Shown here in pieces: positions 1 through 7,870 of a stretch of DNA of 11,052 nucleotides. Position 1 is the stretch's first letter; each line of letters starts with the position of its first letter. The position numbers and the translations under genes were made by a program. The stretch is from Burkholderiaceae bacterium. Lineage in GTDB: Bacteria > Pseudomonadota > Gammaproteobacteria > Burkholderiales > Burkholderiaceae_E. The stretch lies in NCBI GenBank assembly GCA_019428955.1, contig JAHYJF010000102.1, positions 1-11,052 of the forward strand. The letters run 5' to 3'. The notes beneath the pieces are model-generated. The model worked only from the letters and a program-made list of their open reading frames with translations. It was not told the origin of the DNA and made no database searches.

Positions 1-3000
1 TCCGGCTACAACCGGTTCGACGGCGAGCTCAACTACCAGTACCGCGCCTTCGGCGTGCCGGGCACCGGATTCAAGCGCGGTCTCGGCGACGACCTCGTTA
101 TTGCTCCCTACGCGAGCGCGTTGGCGTTGATGGTCGCTCCGGCGCTGGCCTGCAGCAATCTCGAGCGACTCGCTGGCGAGGGATTCGTCGGCCGTTTCGG
201 ATTCTACGAGGCGATCGACTATACCCCCGAGCGCGCGCCGCACGGCCAGAAACACGTGGTGGTGCGCTCGTTCATGGCGCATCACCTCGGGATGACCCTG
301 CTGGCGCTGGACAACGTGCTGCGCAACAACGCCATGCAAGGGCGCTTCCAGGCCGATGCCGCGCTGCGGGCAACGCTGCCGCTGCTCCACGAGCGGGTGC
401 GCAAGGTGCCGACCGCCCATTTCCTGCGCGCGCCGGCAATGGCCGAAGTCCATGCCACGGCAATCAGCGCCGAGTCGGCGGTGCGGGTGCTGCGCACCGC
501 CGATACCCCGATCCCCGAAGTGCAATTGCTTTCGAACGGCAACTACCACGTCATGGTGACCAACGCCGGAGGTGGCCACAGCCATTGGCGCGATTTCGCC
601 CTGACGCGCTGGCGCGAGGACAGCACCTGTGACGGTCATGGCGCCTACTGCTATGTCCGCGATCTCGATAACGGCAGCTTCTGGTCGATCGCGCATCATC
701 CCAGTGCCGTGGCCGCCGACCATTACGAGAGCGTCTTCTCGGAAGGGCGCGCCGAGTTTCGCCGGCGCGACGGCGCCTTGCAGACCCACACCGAAATCGT
801 GGTCTCGCCAGAAGACGACATCGAGTTGCGCCGGATTCACATCACCAACCTTGGCACTTCGGCGCGTACCCTGGAAATCACCAGCTTTGCCGAGGTGGTG
901 CTCTCGGCCGACGCGCCCGACATGCTGCACCCGGCGTTCAACAAGCTGTTCGTGCAGACCGAAATCATCGCCTCGCGGGAGGCAATCCTGTGCCACCGGC
1001 GGGCACGTTCGCAGGGCGAGCATACGCCCTGGCTGCTGCACCTGCTCACCCTGCACGGCGGCGGTGACGGCAGCTGTACGTTCGAGACTGATCGGGCCGC
1101 GTTCCTCGGGCGCGGCAACACGGCGCGCACCCCGGCGGCGCTGACGAGCGATACTGGGCTGAACTCGGCAAAGACGCCTTTGGGTGGATCGCACGGCTCG
1201 GTGCTCGACCCGATCGTCGCCATCCGGCACCGGATAACCCTCGAACCCGACCAGGCGACCGTGCTCGACTACCTGATCGGGGTGGCGGAGGATCGCGACG
1301 CGGCGCTGCGGCTGGTCGATCGCTATCGCGACCGGCGCCTCGCCGACCGGGTGTTCGAGATGTCCTGGACCCACGCCCAGGTCGTGCTGCACCAGATCAA
1401 CGCCAGCGAGGCCGATGCCCAGCTCTTTAACCGCCTGGCCGGCGCGATCATCCATGCCGGCCCGGAACTGCGGGTCGACCCGGCTGTCATAGTGCGCAAT
1501 CGCCGCGGCCAGTCGAGCCTGTGGGGGTACGCGATTTCCGGCGACCTGCCGATCGTGCTGTTGCGGGTCTCCGATTCCGCCAACATCAATCTCGTGCGCC
1601 AGCTGGTGCAGGCCCACTCCTATTGGCGCGCCAAGGGGATGGCGGTCGACCTGATGATCTGGAACGAGGATCTCGCCGGTTACCGCCAACAGCTCCAGGA
1701 GCAGATCATCGCACTGACCGCGGTCGGGATCGAGGCCCATATGATGGAGCGGCCGGGTGGAATCTTCGTGCGCCGCGCCGAGCAGATATCCGACGAGGAC
1801 CGGGTGTTGTTCCAGGCCGTGGCACGGGTCGTTCTCAGCGACACCTGGGGGACTCTCGCCGAGCAGATCGGTCGGCGACCGTCGCGTACCGTGCGAATCG
1901 GCCGGTTGACTCCGAAACGACCGCCCATCGAGCAGCCCCCGGCAGCGCCGCCTCCTGAACCCGGCGCCGGACTCGCGTTGTACAACGGTACGGGCGGCTT
2001 CTCGGCCGACGGCCGCGAATACGTGATTGACCTGCCGCCGGGTGTGAGCACGCCGGCGCCGTGGTCGAACGTAATCGCCAATCCCAGATTCGGCAGCGTG
2101 ATCTCTGAAACCGGCGCCGGCTACTCGTGGATGGAAAACGCCCACGAATTCCGCCTGACGCCCTGGCACAATGACCCGGTATCCGATGCTTCCGGCGAGG
2201 CCATCTATATCCGGGACGAGCTCAGCGGTTCGTTCTGGTCGCCGACCCCGTGGCCGACGCGGGGAAGCGGCGCCTACCGTTGTCGGCACGGGTTCGGCTA
2301 CAGCGTTTTCGAGTACCGGCAGGAAGGCATCGACTCCGAGCTCTCGCTCTACGTGGCGCTCAAGGCGCCGGTGCGCTTCTCGGTGCTGAAGCTGCGCAAC
2401 GCTACCGACCAGACACGCCATCTCTCGGTGACGGGCTACGTCGAGTGGGTGCTGGGCGACCTGCGCTCGCGCACCGCCATGCATGTCATTACCGAGATCG
2501 ATCCGGCCAGCGGGGCAATCCTGGCGCGCAACCCCTACAACATCGAATTTGCCGACCGCGTGGCGTTCTTTGACGCAACCGGCGCCAGCCGCACGATCTG
2601 CGGTGACCGACGAGAATTCATCGGCCGTAACGGCACTCTCGCGGCGCCGGCGGCGCTGGAGCGGCAACGGCTCTCCGGGGCGATCGGCGCCGGCATGGAC
2701 CCCTGCGCCGCGATCCAGGTCGGGGTTGAGCTCGCTCCCGGAGAGGAACGCGAGATCGTCTTCCTGCTGGGCGTGGCCGGGCGGCGGGGCACCGACGATG
2801 CGGGTGCGCTGGTGCGGCATCATCAGGGCAGCGGCGCGGCGCGCACCGCCCTCGACGAGGTTCGCAGCCACTGGGACAAGCTGCTCGGCACGGTCAGGGT
2901 GCAGACCGGGGATCCCGGCGTCGACGTCCTGGCCAATGGCTGGCTGCTTTACCAGGCGATCGCCTGCCGGATGTGGGCCCGCAGCGGCTACTACCAGTCG

Positions 3001-4425
3001 GGCGGGGCCTTCGGTTTTCGCGACCAGCTGCAGGATGCGATGGCGCTGGTCCATGCCGCGCCAGAGTTGCTGCGCGAGCAGATTCTGCGCTGCGCCGGGC
3101 GCCAGTTTGTCGAGGGTGACGTTCAGCATTGGTGGCATCCGCCCCACGGCCGCGGCGTGCGTACCCAATGCAGCGACGACTACCTTTGGTTACCGGTTGC
3201 CGTGTGGCGCTACGTCACGGCCACCGGCGACTTCGCGCTGCTCGACGATGAAGTGGAGTTCATCGCAGGCCGCGCGCTGCGCCCCGAAGAGGATTCTTAC
3301 TACGACCTGCCGGAACGCTCAGGGGAGAGCGCTTCGCTCTACCAGCACTGTGTGCGCGCGATTCTGCGTGCACTGCACCGCGGCGCCCACGGCCTGCCGC
3401 TGATGGGTTCGGGCGACTGGAACGACGGGATGAATCTGGTCGGAATCGAGGGCCGCGGCGAGAGCGTCTGGCTGGGCTTCTTCCTCTCCGACATCCTCGG
3501 CAATTTCGCCGTTCTGGCCCAGCGGCGCGGTGACGACGACTTCGCCAAGCGTTGCGACGACCAACGCGCTCATCTCGCCGCCGCGCTCGAAGAACACGGC
3601 TGGGACGGCGAGTGGTATCGGCGCGCCTATTTCGACGATGGCCGTCCGCTCGGTTCGGCCAGCAATGACGAATGCCAGATCGACGCCATCGCGCAGAGCT
3701 GGGCGGTGCTCTCTGGTGCCGCCGACCCGCAGCGGGCGCGCACCGCGATGGCATCACTCGATCGGCGGCTGGTCGATCGCGACGCGCGCGTAGTGAAGCT
3801 GCTCGATCCGCCGTTCGATCGCTCGGACCTGGATCCCGGCTACATCCGCGGCTACGTCCCCGGGGTCCGCGAGAACGGCGGGCAGTACACCCACGGCGCG
3901 GTGTGGGCGGCGATGGCGTTTGCGATGCTCGGCGACAACGCCCGCGCCTGGGAACTGTTCGACCTGATCAACCCCATCGGCCATGCGCGCAGTCCGCAAG
4001 AGGTCGCGACCTACCGGGCCGAACCATACGTGGTCGCAGCCGATGTCTATACCGTGGCGCCCCACACGGGTCGGGGTGGTTGGTCGTGGTACACGGGGTC
4101 TGCCGCCTGGATGTACCGGCTGATCATCGAGTCGCTGCTCGGCCTTCACCTCGAAGGCGCGCGGCTTCACTTCAAGCCCAATCTCCGGCCCGGCCGGGAA
4201 TCATTCCAGGTTTACTACCGCTATCGCGATACCACCTATTCGATCACGGTCGCCGCGGCCAAGACGTCGGGTCAGGACGCTGTCCTGGTCACCGTAGATG
4301 GCGAACAGCATGAATGCGGCTGGGTCGACCTGGTCGACGATCGCCTCGAACACACCGTGCTGGTGGCGGTTCCCGCCGGCCATTACTTCGCCGGTCAGGC
4401 GGCGTACCAGAGCACCGCGAAGTAA
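1..4425 (+). CDS. ndvB: Cyclic beta-1,2-glucan synthase-like protein, C-terminal 1474 residues (5' end outside window)
   Basis: The frame is open from base 1 to the TAA at 4423-4425, so the start lies upstream. In the known family (NdvB/ChvB/Cgs, usually near 2800 aa) an N-terminal membrane GT84 glucosyltransferase makes linear beta-1,2-glucan on a protein-bound primer, and the GH94 part controls chain length by phosphorolysis. Seen here, numbered from base 1: the end of the glycoamylase-like domain (about 1-150; GTGFKRGLGDDLVIAPYAS, later FMAHHLGM); a first GH94 N-terminal-type beta-sandwich (about 170-350); a conserved connecting region with SLWGYAISGDLPIVLLRVSD; a Pro-rich linker (about 639-656); a second sandwich (about 659-824); and the (alpha/alpha)6 barrel (about 975-1380). 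The barrel has GFRDQLQDAM, GDWND at 1138-1142 (holding the catalytic Asp of GH94), RENGGQYTHGA and HTGRGGWSWYTGSAAW. The GT84 part cannot be seen, so a beta-1,2-oligoglucan phosphorylase relative is possible; the glycoamylase-like segment argues for the synthase. The 3' end overlaps the convergent trhA gene by 31 bp. Confidence 0.9.
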   Translation, partial: SGYNRFDGELNYQYRAFGVPGTGFKRGLGDDLVIAPYASALALMVAPALACSNLERLAGEGFVGRFGFYEAIDYTPERAPHGQKHVVVRSFMAHHLGMTLLALDNVLRNNAMQGRFQADAALRATLPLLHERVRKVPTAHFLRAPAMAEVHATAISAESAVRVLRTADTPIPEVQLLSNGNYHVMVTNAGGGHSHWRDFALTRWREDSTCDGHGAYCYVRDLDNGSFWSIAHHPSAVAADHYESVFSEGRAEFRRRDGALQTHTEIVVSPEDDIELRRIHITNLGTSARTLEITSFAEVVLSADAPDMLHPAFNKLFVQTEIIASREAILCHRRARSQGEHTPWLLHLLTLHGGGDGSCTFETDRAAFLGRGNTARTPAALTSDTGLNSAKTPLGGSHGSVLDPIVAIRHRITLEPDQATVLDYLIGVAEDRDAALRLVDRYRDRRLADRVFEMSWTHAQVVLHQINASEADAQLFNRLAGAIIHAGPELRVDPAVIVRNRRGQSSLWGYAISGDLPIVLLRVSDSANINLVRQLVQAHSYWRAKGMAVDLMIWNEDLAGYRQQLQEQIIALTAVGIEAHMMERPGGIFVRRAEQISDEDRVLFQAVARVVLSDTWGTLAEQIGRRPSRTVRIGRLTPKRPPIEQPPAAPPPEPGAGLALYNGTGGFSADGREYVIDLPPGVSTPAPWSNVIANPRFGSVISETGAGYSWMENAHEFRLTPWHNDPVSDASGEAIYIRDELSGSFWSPTPWPTRGSGAYRCRHGFGYSVFEYRQEGIDSELSLYVALKAPVRFSVLKLRNATDQTRHLSVTGYVEWVLGDLRSRTAMHVITEIDPASGAILARNPYNIEFADRVAFFDATGASRTICGDRREFIGRNGTLAAPAALERQRLSGAIGAGMDPCAAIQVGVELAPGEEREIVFLLGVAGRRGTDDAGALVRHHQGSGAARTALDEVRSHWDKLLGTVRVQTGDPGVDVLANGWLLYQAIACRMWARSGYYQSGGAFGFRDQLQDAMALVHAAPELLREQILRCAGRQFVEGDVQHWWHPPHGRGVRTQCSDDYLWLPVAVWRYVTATGDFALLDDEVEFIAGRALRPEEDSYYDLPERSGESASLYQHCVRAILRALHRGAHGLPLMGSGDWNDGMNLVGIEGRGESVWLGFFLSDILGNFAVLAQRRGDDDFAKRCDDQRAHLAAALEEHGWDGEWYRRAYFDDGRPLGSASNDECQIDAIAQSWAVLSGAADPQRARTAMASLDRRLVDRDARVVKLLDPPFDRSDLDPGYIRGYVPGVRENGGQYTHGAVWAAMAFAMLGDNARAWELFDLINPIGHARSPQEVATYRAEPYVVAADVYTVAPHTGRGGWSWYTGSAAWMYRLIIESLLGLHLEGARLHFKPNLRPGRESFQVYYRYRDTTYSITVAAAKTSGQDAVLVTVDGEQHECGWVDLVDDRLEHTVLVAVPAGHYFAGQAAYQSTAK

Positions 4426-5111
4426 TGGCACGCCGTGCCGGTAAGCACGCACAGGTGCCAGACGAAATGGTGGTAGCGGACCCGGTGGTCGGTGGCGTAG
4501 AAGATCACCCCGAAGGTGTAGGCGAGACCACCGGCCGCCAGCCAGAACAGGCCCCAACCCGGCACATTGCGCCACATCGGCTCGATCGCGATCACGACGA
4601 TCCAGCCCATGCCCAGATAGAGCCAGGTCGAAAGCCGCGGGAAGCGCATCCCGAAGACGATCTTGGCGGTGATCCCGAGCGCGGCCATGGACCAGACCAG
4701 TCCCAGCATCGCCCAACCCCACGGGCCGCGCAGCGCGCCGAGCGCGAACGGGGTGTAGGTGCCCGCGATCAGCAGGTAGATCGCGCTGTGGTCGAAGAAA
4801 CGCAGCACCTGCTTGGCGCGTTCGTGCGGGATGGCGTGATAGAGGGTCGAGGCGAGATAGAGCGCCAGCATCGATGCCGCGAAGATGCTCGCAGCGACCA
4901 CGCTGATAGGGTCGTGGCGCTGGAGCGCGGCAATGATCAGGAACGGGGTGCCGACGATCGCGCCCACCAGGGCCATGCCGTGGCTGATGCTGTTGGCGAT
5001 CTCCTCGCGCGGCGACTGCCGGCGATCACGGTGTGCGGGGGGGCGATTCGGCGACATCTGAGCGTGCTCGGCGCGTTTGCGCCTGCGGGGGAATAATTGA
5101 ACAGTCTCCAT
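4395..5111 (-). CDS. trhA: HlyIII/TrhA (PAQR) family seven-helix membrane protein
   Basis: This 238-aa integral inner-membrane protein has about seven hydrophobic segments after a basic, hydrophilic N-terminus of about 35 residues. PAQR signatures are visible: SxxxH (S88-H92, in ASTLYHA), D107 in FFDHSAIYLLIAGTYTPF, and HxxxH (H215-H219, in HHFVWHLCVLTGTACHYF). These are the Ser, Asp and His residues that form the zinc site in the family. Bacterial members were named for a reported haemolysin III; E. coli TrhA (YqfA) is linked to membrane lipid and energetics homeostasis, so toxin activity should not be assumed. The start at 5111 is supported by GGAAGGAG (complement of 5116-5123), 4 nt from the ATG. 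The next Met, residue 19, is also possible because the first 18 residues are non-conserved and very basic. The gene is convergent with and overlaps the glucan synthase gene, and divergent from modA. Confidence 0.93.
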   Translation of the reverse strand: METVQLFPRRRKRAEHAQMSPNRPPAHRDRRQSPREEIANSISHGMALVGAIVGTPFLIIAALQRHDPISVVAASIFAASMLALYLASTLYHAIPHERAKQVLRFFDHSAIYLLIAGTYTPFALGALRGPWGWAMLGLVWSMAALGITAKIVFGMRFPRLSTWLYLGMGWIVVIAIEPMWRNVPGWGLFWLAAGGLAYTFGVIFYATDHRVRYHHFVWHLCVLTGTACHYFAVLWYAA

Positions 5112-5115
5112 TTTA

Positions 5116-5123
5116 CTCCTTCC
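5116..5123 (-). promoter_or_regulatory. Ribosome binding site of trhA
   Basis: On the minus strand this reads GGAAGGAG, a strong Shine-Dalgarno match, four bases before the ATG at 5111-5109. It favours that ATG over the internal Met at residue 19. Confidence 0.75.
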
Positions 5124-5138
5124 GGGGCCGCGCCGATG

Positions 5139-5167
5139 GTCCGACCACGCCGTTGCAGTGGTCGGAC
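5139..5167. repeat. Perfect 10-bp inverted repeat in the trhA-modA divergent intergenic region
   Basis: GTCCGACCAC (5139-5148) and GTGGTCGGAC (5158-5167) are perfect reverse complements separated by 9 bp. The repeat lies between the trhA ribosome binding site on one side and a GGAG on the modA side (5168-5171). It could be an operator for a dimeric regulator or a 5'-leader hairpin in either transcript. It does not resemble the A/T-rich ModE box, and no T-run follows it, so it is not a typical intrinsic terminator. Its role is unknown. Confidence 0.7.
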
Positions 5168-5171
5168 GGAG
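5168..5171 (+). promoter_or_regulatory. Candidate ribosome binding site for an upstream GTG start of modA
   Basis: GGAG lies 5 nt before an in-frame GTG at 5177-5179. That start would lengthen ModA by 16 residues (MEIAGRPSRSSAKVVS) ahead of the signal peptide. The conventional ATG at 5225 has no recognisable Shine-Dalgarno sequence before it, so the true start is open. Confidence 0.35.
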
Positions 5172-5224
5172 CTCGCGTGGAGATAGCCGGGCGGCCGTCG
5201 CGCTCTTCGGCTAAAGTCGTGTCG

Positions 5225-6004
5225 ATGAACGTCCTTTCGATCGCGCGATTGCTGGCGCTGGCTCTTGCACTGCTGCTGCCTCCGGCTGCCGCGGCGCCCG
5301 ACGTTCCCGCACTCGCCGCCGCCTCCGACCTCAAGTTCGCGCTCGACGAGGCGGCCAGCCATTTTCGGGAACAAACCGGCATGACGGTGCGCCCGGTGTA
5401 CGGTTCGTCGGGCAACTTCATGCAGCAGATCCGGCAGGGCGCACCCTTCGAACTCTTCATGTCGGCCGACGAGGGCCTGGTGTTCGAACTGGCGCGCAGT
5501 GGTTTGACCGTCGATGACGGCATGCTCTACGCCATCGGCAGGATCGTGCTGTTCGTCCCCAGCACTTCGCCGCTGCAGGCCGCCGAGGGGCTCGAGGGGG
5601 TGCGCCTCGCGCAGGCCGACGGGCGGCTGCGCAAATTCGCGATCGCCAACCCCGGGCATGCCCCCTACGGGCGGGCTGCCAGGGCGGCGCTCAGGCGCGC
5701 GGGGATCTGGGAGGCGCTCCAGCCGCACCTGGTGCTGGGCGAAAACGTTTCGCAGGCGGCCCAATTTACGGCCTCGGGATCGGTGCAAGCCGGGATCTTC
5801 GCGCTCTCGCTGGCGCTGGCGCCGGCCATTGCCCGGACCGGGCACTACGTGATTCTTCCGGAGGACAGCGCCGAGCCCCTGCGCCAGCGCATGGTGCTGA
5901 CCAGGCGCGCCGGCAAGACCGCGCGCGCCTTCTACGCCTGGCTCGCGGGAGTCGAGGGCCGCGCTGTCCTGAAGCGCTACGGCTTTGGCCTGCCACCAGG
6001 CTGA
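5225..6004 (+). CDS. modA: Molybdate ABC transporter, periplasmic substrate-binding protein ModA
   Basis: This protein captures molybdate (family members often also bind tungstate) in the periplasm and delivers it to ModBC. From the ATG at 5225 it is 259 aa, normal for ModA. Residues 1-24 form a Sec signal peptide (MNVLSIARLLALALALLLPPAAAA). The mature part has the family blocks AASDLKFALDEAA (oxyanion Ser 34), YGSSGNFMQQIRQGAPFELFMSADE (Ser 61/62), NPGHAPYGRAARAAL (143-155) and GENVSQAAQFTASGSVQAGIFALS (172-195). The ASDL and GSSGNF variants resemble the Azotobacter-type ModA subgroup. Start choice is uncertain: GTG at 5219 (adds two residues) and GTG at 5177 (adds 16, with a GGAG before it) are both in frame. 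It is the first gene of modABC; its TGA directly abuts the modB start. No ModE box is evident upstream. Confidence 0.93.
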   Translation: MNVLSIARLLALALALLLPPAAAAPDVPALAAASDLKFALDEAASHFREQTGMTVRPVYGSSGNFMQQIRQGAPFELFMSADEGLVFELARSGLTVDDGMLYAIGRIVLFVPSTSPLQAAEGLEGVRLAQADGRLRKFAIANPGHAPYGRAARAALRRAGIWEALQPHLVLGENVSQAAQFTASGSVQAGIFALSLALAPAIARTGHYVILPEDSAEPLRQRMVLTRRAGKTARAFYAWLAGVEGRAVLKRYGFGLPPG

Positions 6005-6679
6005 TTGGCGATGGACTGGACCGCCCTGAAAGTTTCGTTGTGGCTGGCGCTGGCCACCGCGGCAGTGTTGCTGCCGCTGGGAATCTATTGCGCGCGGCTT
6101 ATCGTCTTCGGGGACTTTCGCGGCAAGTCGCTGCTTGAAGCCGGCTTGACCTTGCCGCTGGTGCTGCCGCCAACCGTGCTCGGCTATTACCTGCTGGTGT
6201 CGATGGGGGCGGGCTCACCGCTGGGCCAGATGTGGGAGCGTCTGACCGGCCATCCACTGGCGTTCTCGTTCAGCGGCCTGCTGGTCGGCTCGATCGTGTT
6301 CAACATCCCGTTCGCGCTGATGCCGATGCAGCGTGCTTTCGAAGCGATCGCGCCGGAAGTGCGCGAAGCTGCCGCCTGTTGCGGGATTTCGCATTGGCGC
6401 ACCCTCTGGCGGATCGAGCTGCCGCTGGCGTGGCCGGGAATCATCTCCGGAATGATCATGGCCATCGCCCACACGATGGGCGAATTCGGAGTGGTGCTGA
6501 TGATCGGCGGCAGTATTCCCGGCGCCACCCGCACCGTGGCGATTTCGATCTATGACAGCGTGCAGGCTTTCGACATGCGTGCCGCCGGGACGATGTCGGC
6601 GGCGCTGCTGGCCTTTTCGCTCGCGACCCTGGCGTTCACCAACTGGCTGGCGCGCAAGCGCCTGCAGGCCCTTGCTTGA
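6005..6679 (+). CDS. modB: Molybdate ABC transporter permease ModB
   Basis: This is the inner-membrane channel subunit of the molybdate importer, working as a dimer with ModA and ModC. It is 224 aa from a TTG at 6005, the base right after the modA stop, or 222 aa from an ATG at 6011; both have only a weak AGG (5998-6000) upstream, consistent with translational coupling. About five hydrophobic helices are visible. The cytoplasmic EAA loop that docks on the ATPase is EAAACCGISHWRTLWRIELP at 121-140, with the hallmark EAA, Gly 127 and ELP. ModB-type blocks include LTLPLVLPPTVLGYYLL, FNIPFALMPMQRAFEAI and HTMGEFGVVLMIGGSIPG followed by TRTVAISIYD. The length is normal for ModB. Two adjacent cysteines in the EAA loop are a minor peculiarity. 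Confidence 0.94.
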   Translation: MAMDWTALKVSLWLALATAAVLLPLGIYCARLIVFGDFRGKSLLEAGLTLPLVLPPTVLGYYLLVSMGAGSPLGQMWERLTGHPLAFSFSGLLVGSIVFNIPFALMPMQRAFEAIAPEVREAAACCGISHWRTLWRIELPLAWPGIISGMIMAIAHTMGEFGVVLMIGGSIPGATRTVAISIYDSVQAFDMRAAGTMSAALLAFSLATLAFTNWLARKRLQALA

Positions 6680-7769
6680 CGTCCGCCTGAGCCAGTCCTC
6701 GCCGGTGCAACTCGACGTGCGCCTCGAGTGCCAGCCGGGAGAAACGCTGGCGCTGGTGGGTCCGTCGGGGAGCGGCAAATCGACGATCCTGAAGGCCATC
6801 GCCGGCCTCAATCGTGGGGCAGGGGGGCGGGTGACGGTTGCAGGCGAGACCTGGCTCGATACCGCTGCCGGGGTCAACTGGCCGGCGCGGCGGCGCCGGA
6901 CCGGGTTCGTCTTTCAGAGCTATGCGCTGTTCCCGCATCTTTCGGCTTTTGAAAATGTGCTCGAGGCGATCCCGCCTGGTCCGCGTCCGCGGCGCGAACG
7001 GCGCGCCGCGGAGCTGCTCACGGCGGTCAATCTCGATGGCTTTGCGGCGCGTCGCCCGGGCCGGCTCTCGGGCGGCCAGCAGCAGCGGGTTGCACTGGCG
7101 CGGGCGCTGGCCCGAGACCCGGGCGTGCTGCTGCTCGACGAACCGTTCTCGGCGGTCGACCAGGTCACCCGGGAGCGGCTCTACGAGGAACTCGCCAGCC
7201 TGCGCCAGCAGCTGACGATCCCGGTGGTGCTGGTCACCCACTCGCTGCAGGAAGCGGCGATGCTTGCCGATCGCATGACCGTCCTGCATCAGGGAGTAAC
7301 TCTCCAGTCGGGCACGCCGCAGGAAGTGATGACCAGGCCGGTATCGCGCGAGGTGGCGCGGCTGGTTGCGATCAAGAATATCTTCGAAGGGACGATTGCC
7401 GCCCACGACCTGGCGGCAGAACGAAGCGTGCTGGATTGGCAGGGACTGGCTCTGGAGTTGCCGTTGCAGCCGCAACTGGCGCTCGGCGCGGCCTGTTCCT
7501 GGGTCATCCCGCCCAGTCACGTCATCATCCACCGGCGCGACAAGCCCTCGACCAGCGCGCGCGGCAACCCGGTGGCCTGCCGCCTGCTGCGCATGATGAC
7601 GCTGGGCGAGAACGTCTCGCTGACGCTGGCGCCGTTGCACGCGCCCGCCATGCCGCTGGCACTGAGCGTCTCGGCCATGGTGGCGGCGCGCCTCGGCCTG
7701 GAGAACGGCCAGGAGTTTACGGTGTCCCTGCTGCGCGACGGCATTCATGTCTTCGGCGCCAAACGCTGA
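6672..7769 (+). CDS. modC: Molybdate ABC transporter ATP-binding protein ModC
   Basis: This cytoplasmic ATPase powers molybdate import. From the TTG at 6672 it is 365 aa and begins MLDVRLSQS, matching how ModC proteins usually begin (ML-x-hydrophobic-x-FSQ). The start overlaps the end of modB by 8 nt, so translation is probably coupled; only a weak AGG (6666-6668) precedes it. The frame stays open upstream to 6552, but that part is the modB shadow. ATPase motifs: Walker A GPSGSGKST (30-38), Q-loop Gln 82, signature LSGGQQQRV (132-140), Walker B VLLLDEP with Glu 157, H-loop His 190. The C-terminal part contains a TOBE/Mop-type oxyanion-binding domain (about 295-360), which distinguishes ModC from many other import ATPases. 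It is the last gene of modABC; no strong terminator follows. Confidence 0.94.
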   Translation: MLDVRLSQSSPVQLDVRLECQPGETLALVGPSGSGKSTILKAIAGLNRGAGGRVTVAGETWLDTAAGVNWPARRRRTGFVFQSYALFPHLSAFENVLEAIPPGPRPRRERRAAELLTAVNLDGFAARRPGRLSGGQQQRVALARALARDPGVLLLDEPFSAVDQVTRERLYEELASLRQQLTIPVVLVTHSLQEAAMLADRMTVLHQGVTLQSGTPQEVMTRPVSREVARLVAIKNIFEGTIAAHDLAAERSVLDWQGLALELPLQPQLALGAACSWVIPPSHVIIHRRDKPSTSARGNPVACRLLRMMTLGENVSLTLAPLHAPAMPLALSVSAMVAARLGLENGQEFTVSLLRDGIHVFGAKR

Positions 7770-7857
7770 CCCGGTCCGTCGCAGCGCGAAGCGCGGGGCG
7801 CGGGAGGTTTTTGCGCTAAGTTTGGTTTAAAGTTCAAGATTGCACCCTGACGACAAT

Positions 7858-7865
7858 AAGGAGGG
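7858..7865 (+). promoter_or_regulatory. Ribosome binding site of the DUF2892 gene
   Basis: AAGGAGGG, a near-perfect Shine-Dalgarno sequence, lies 5 nt before the ATG at 7871. It is the strongest site in the window and fixes the start of the small gene. Confidence 0.8.
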
Positions 7866-7870
7866 AGATC

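Noticed and set aside
4427..4439. Hairpin GGCAC-GCC-GTGCC right after the glucan synthase stop as a terminator
   Set aside because: The stem is 5 bp, no T-run follows, and it lies inside the trhA coding region.
4314..5096. Long plus-strand open frame of 260 codons across the trhA gene
   Set aside because: It is antisense to a clear PAQR-family protein, and its translation is rich in Arg, Gly, Asp and His with no domain pattern. It is a typical high-GC shadow frame.
4395..5111. Calling the HlyIII-family protein a haemolysin or virulence factor
   Set aside because: The family is a widespread PAQR membrane group, and the best studied bacterial member acts in membrane homeostasis. Nothing here suggests a toxin.
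5112..5224. ModE operator upstream of modA
   Set aside because: No A/T-rich TATATA-type inverted repeat like the ModE box is present; the only dyad there is GC-rich with a different sequence.
7781..7812. Possible intrinsic terminator after modC (GCGC-GAA-GCGC and a later TTTTT)
   Set aside because: The stem is only 4 bp and the T-run starts 13 bases after it, so it does not have terminator geometry.
7811..7840. Promoter before the DUF2892 gene (TTGCGC, 18 bp, CAAGAT)
   Set aside because: Each hexamer matches the consensus at only three positions, too weak to annotate.
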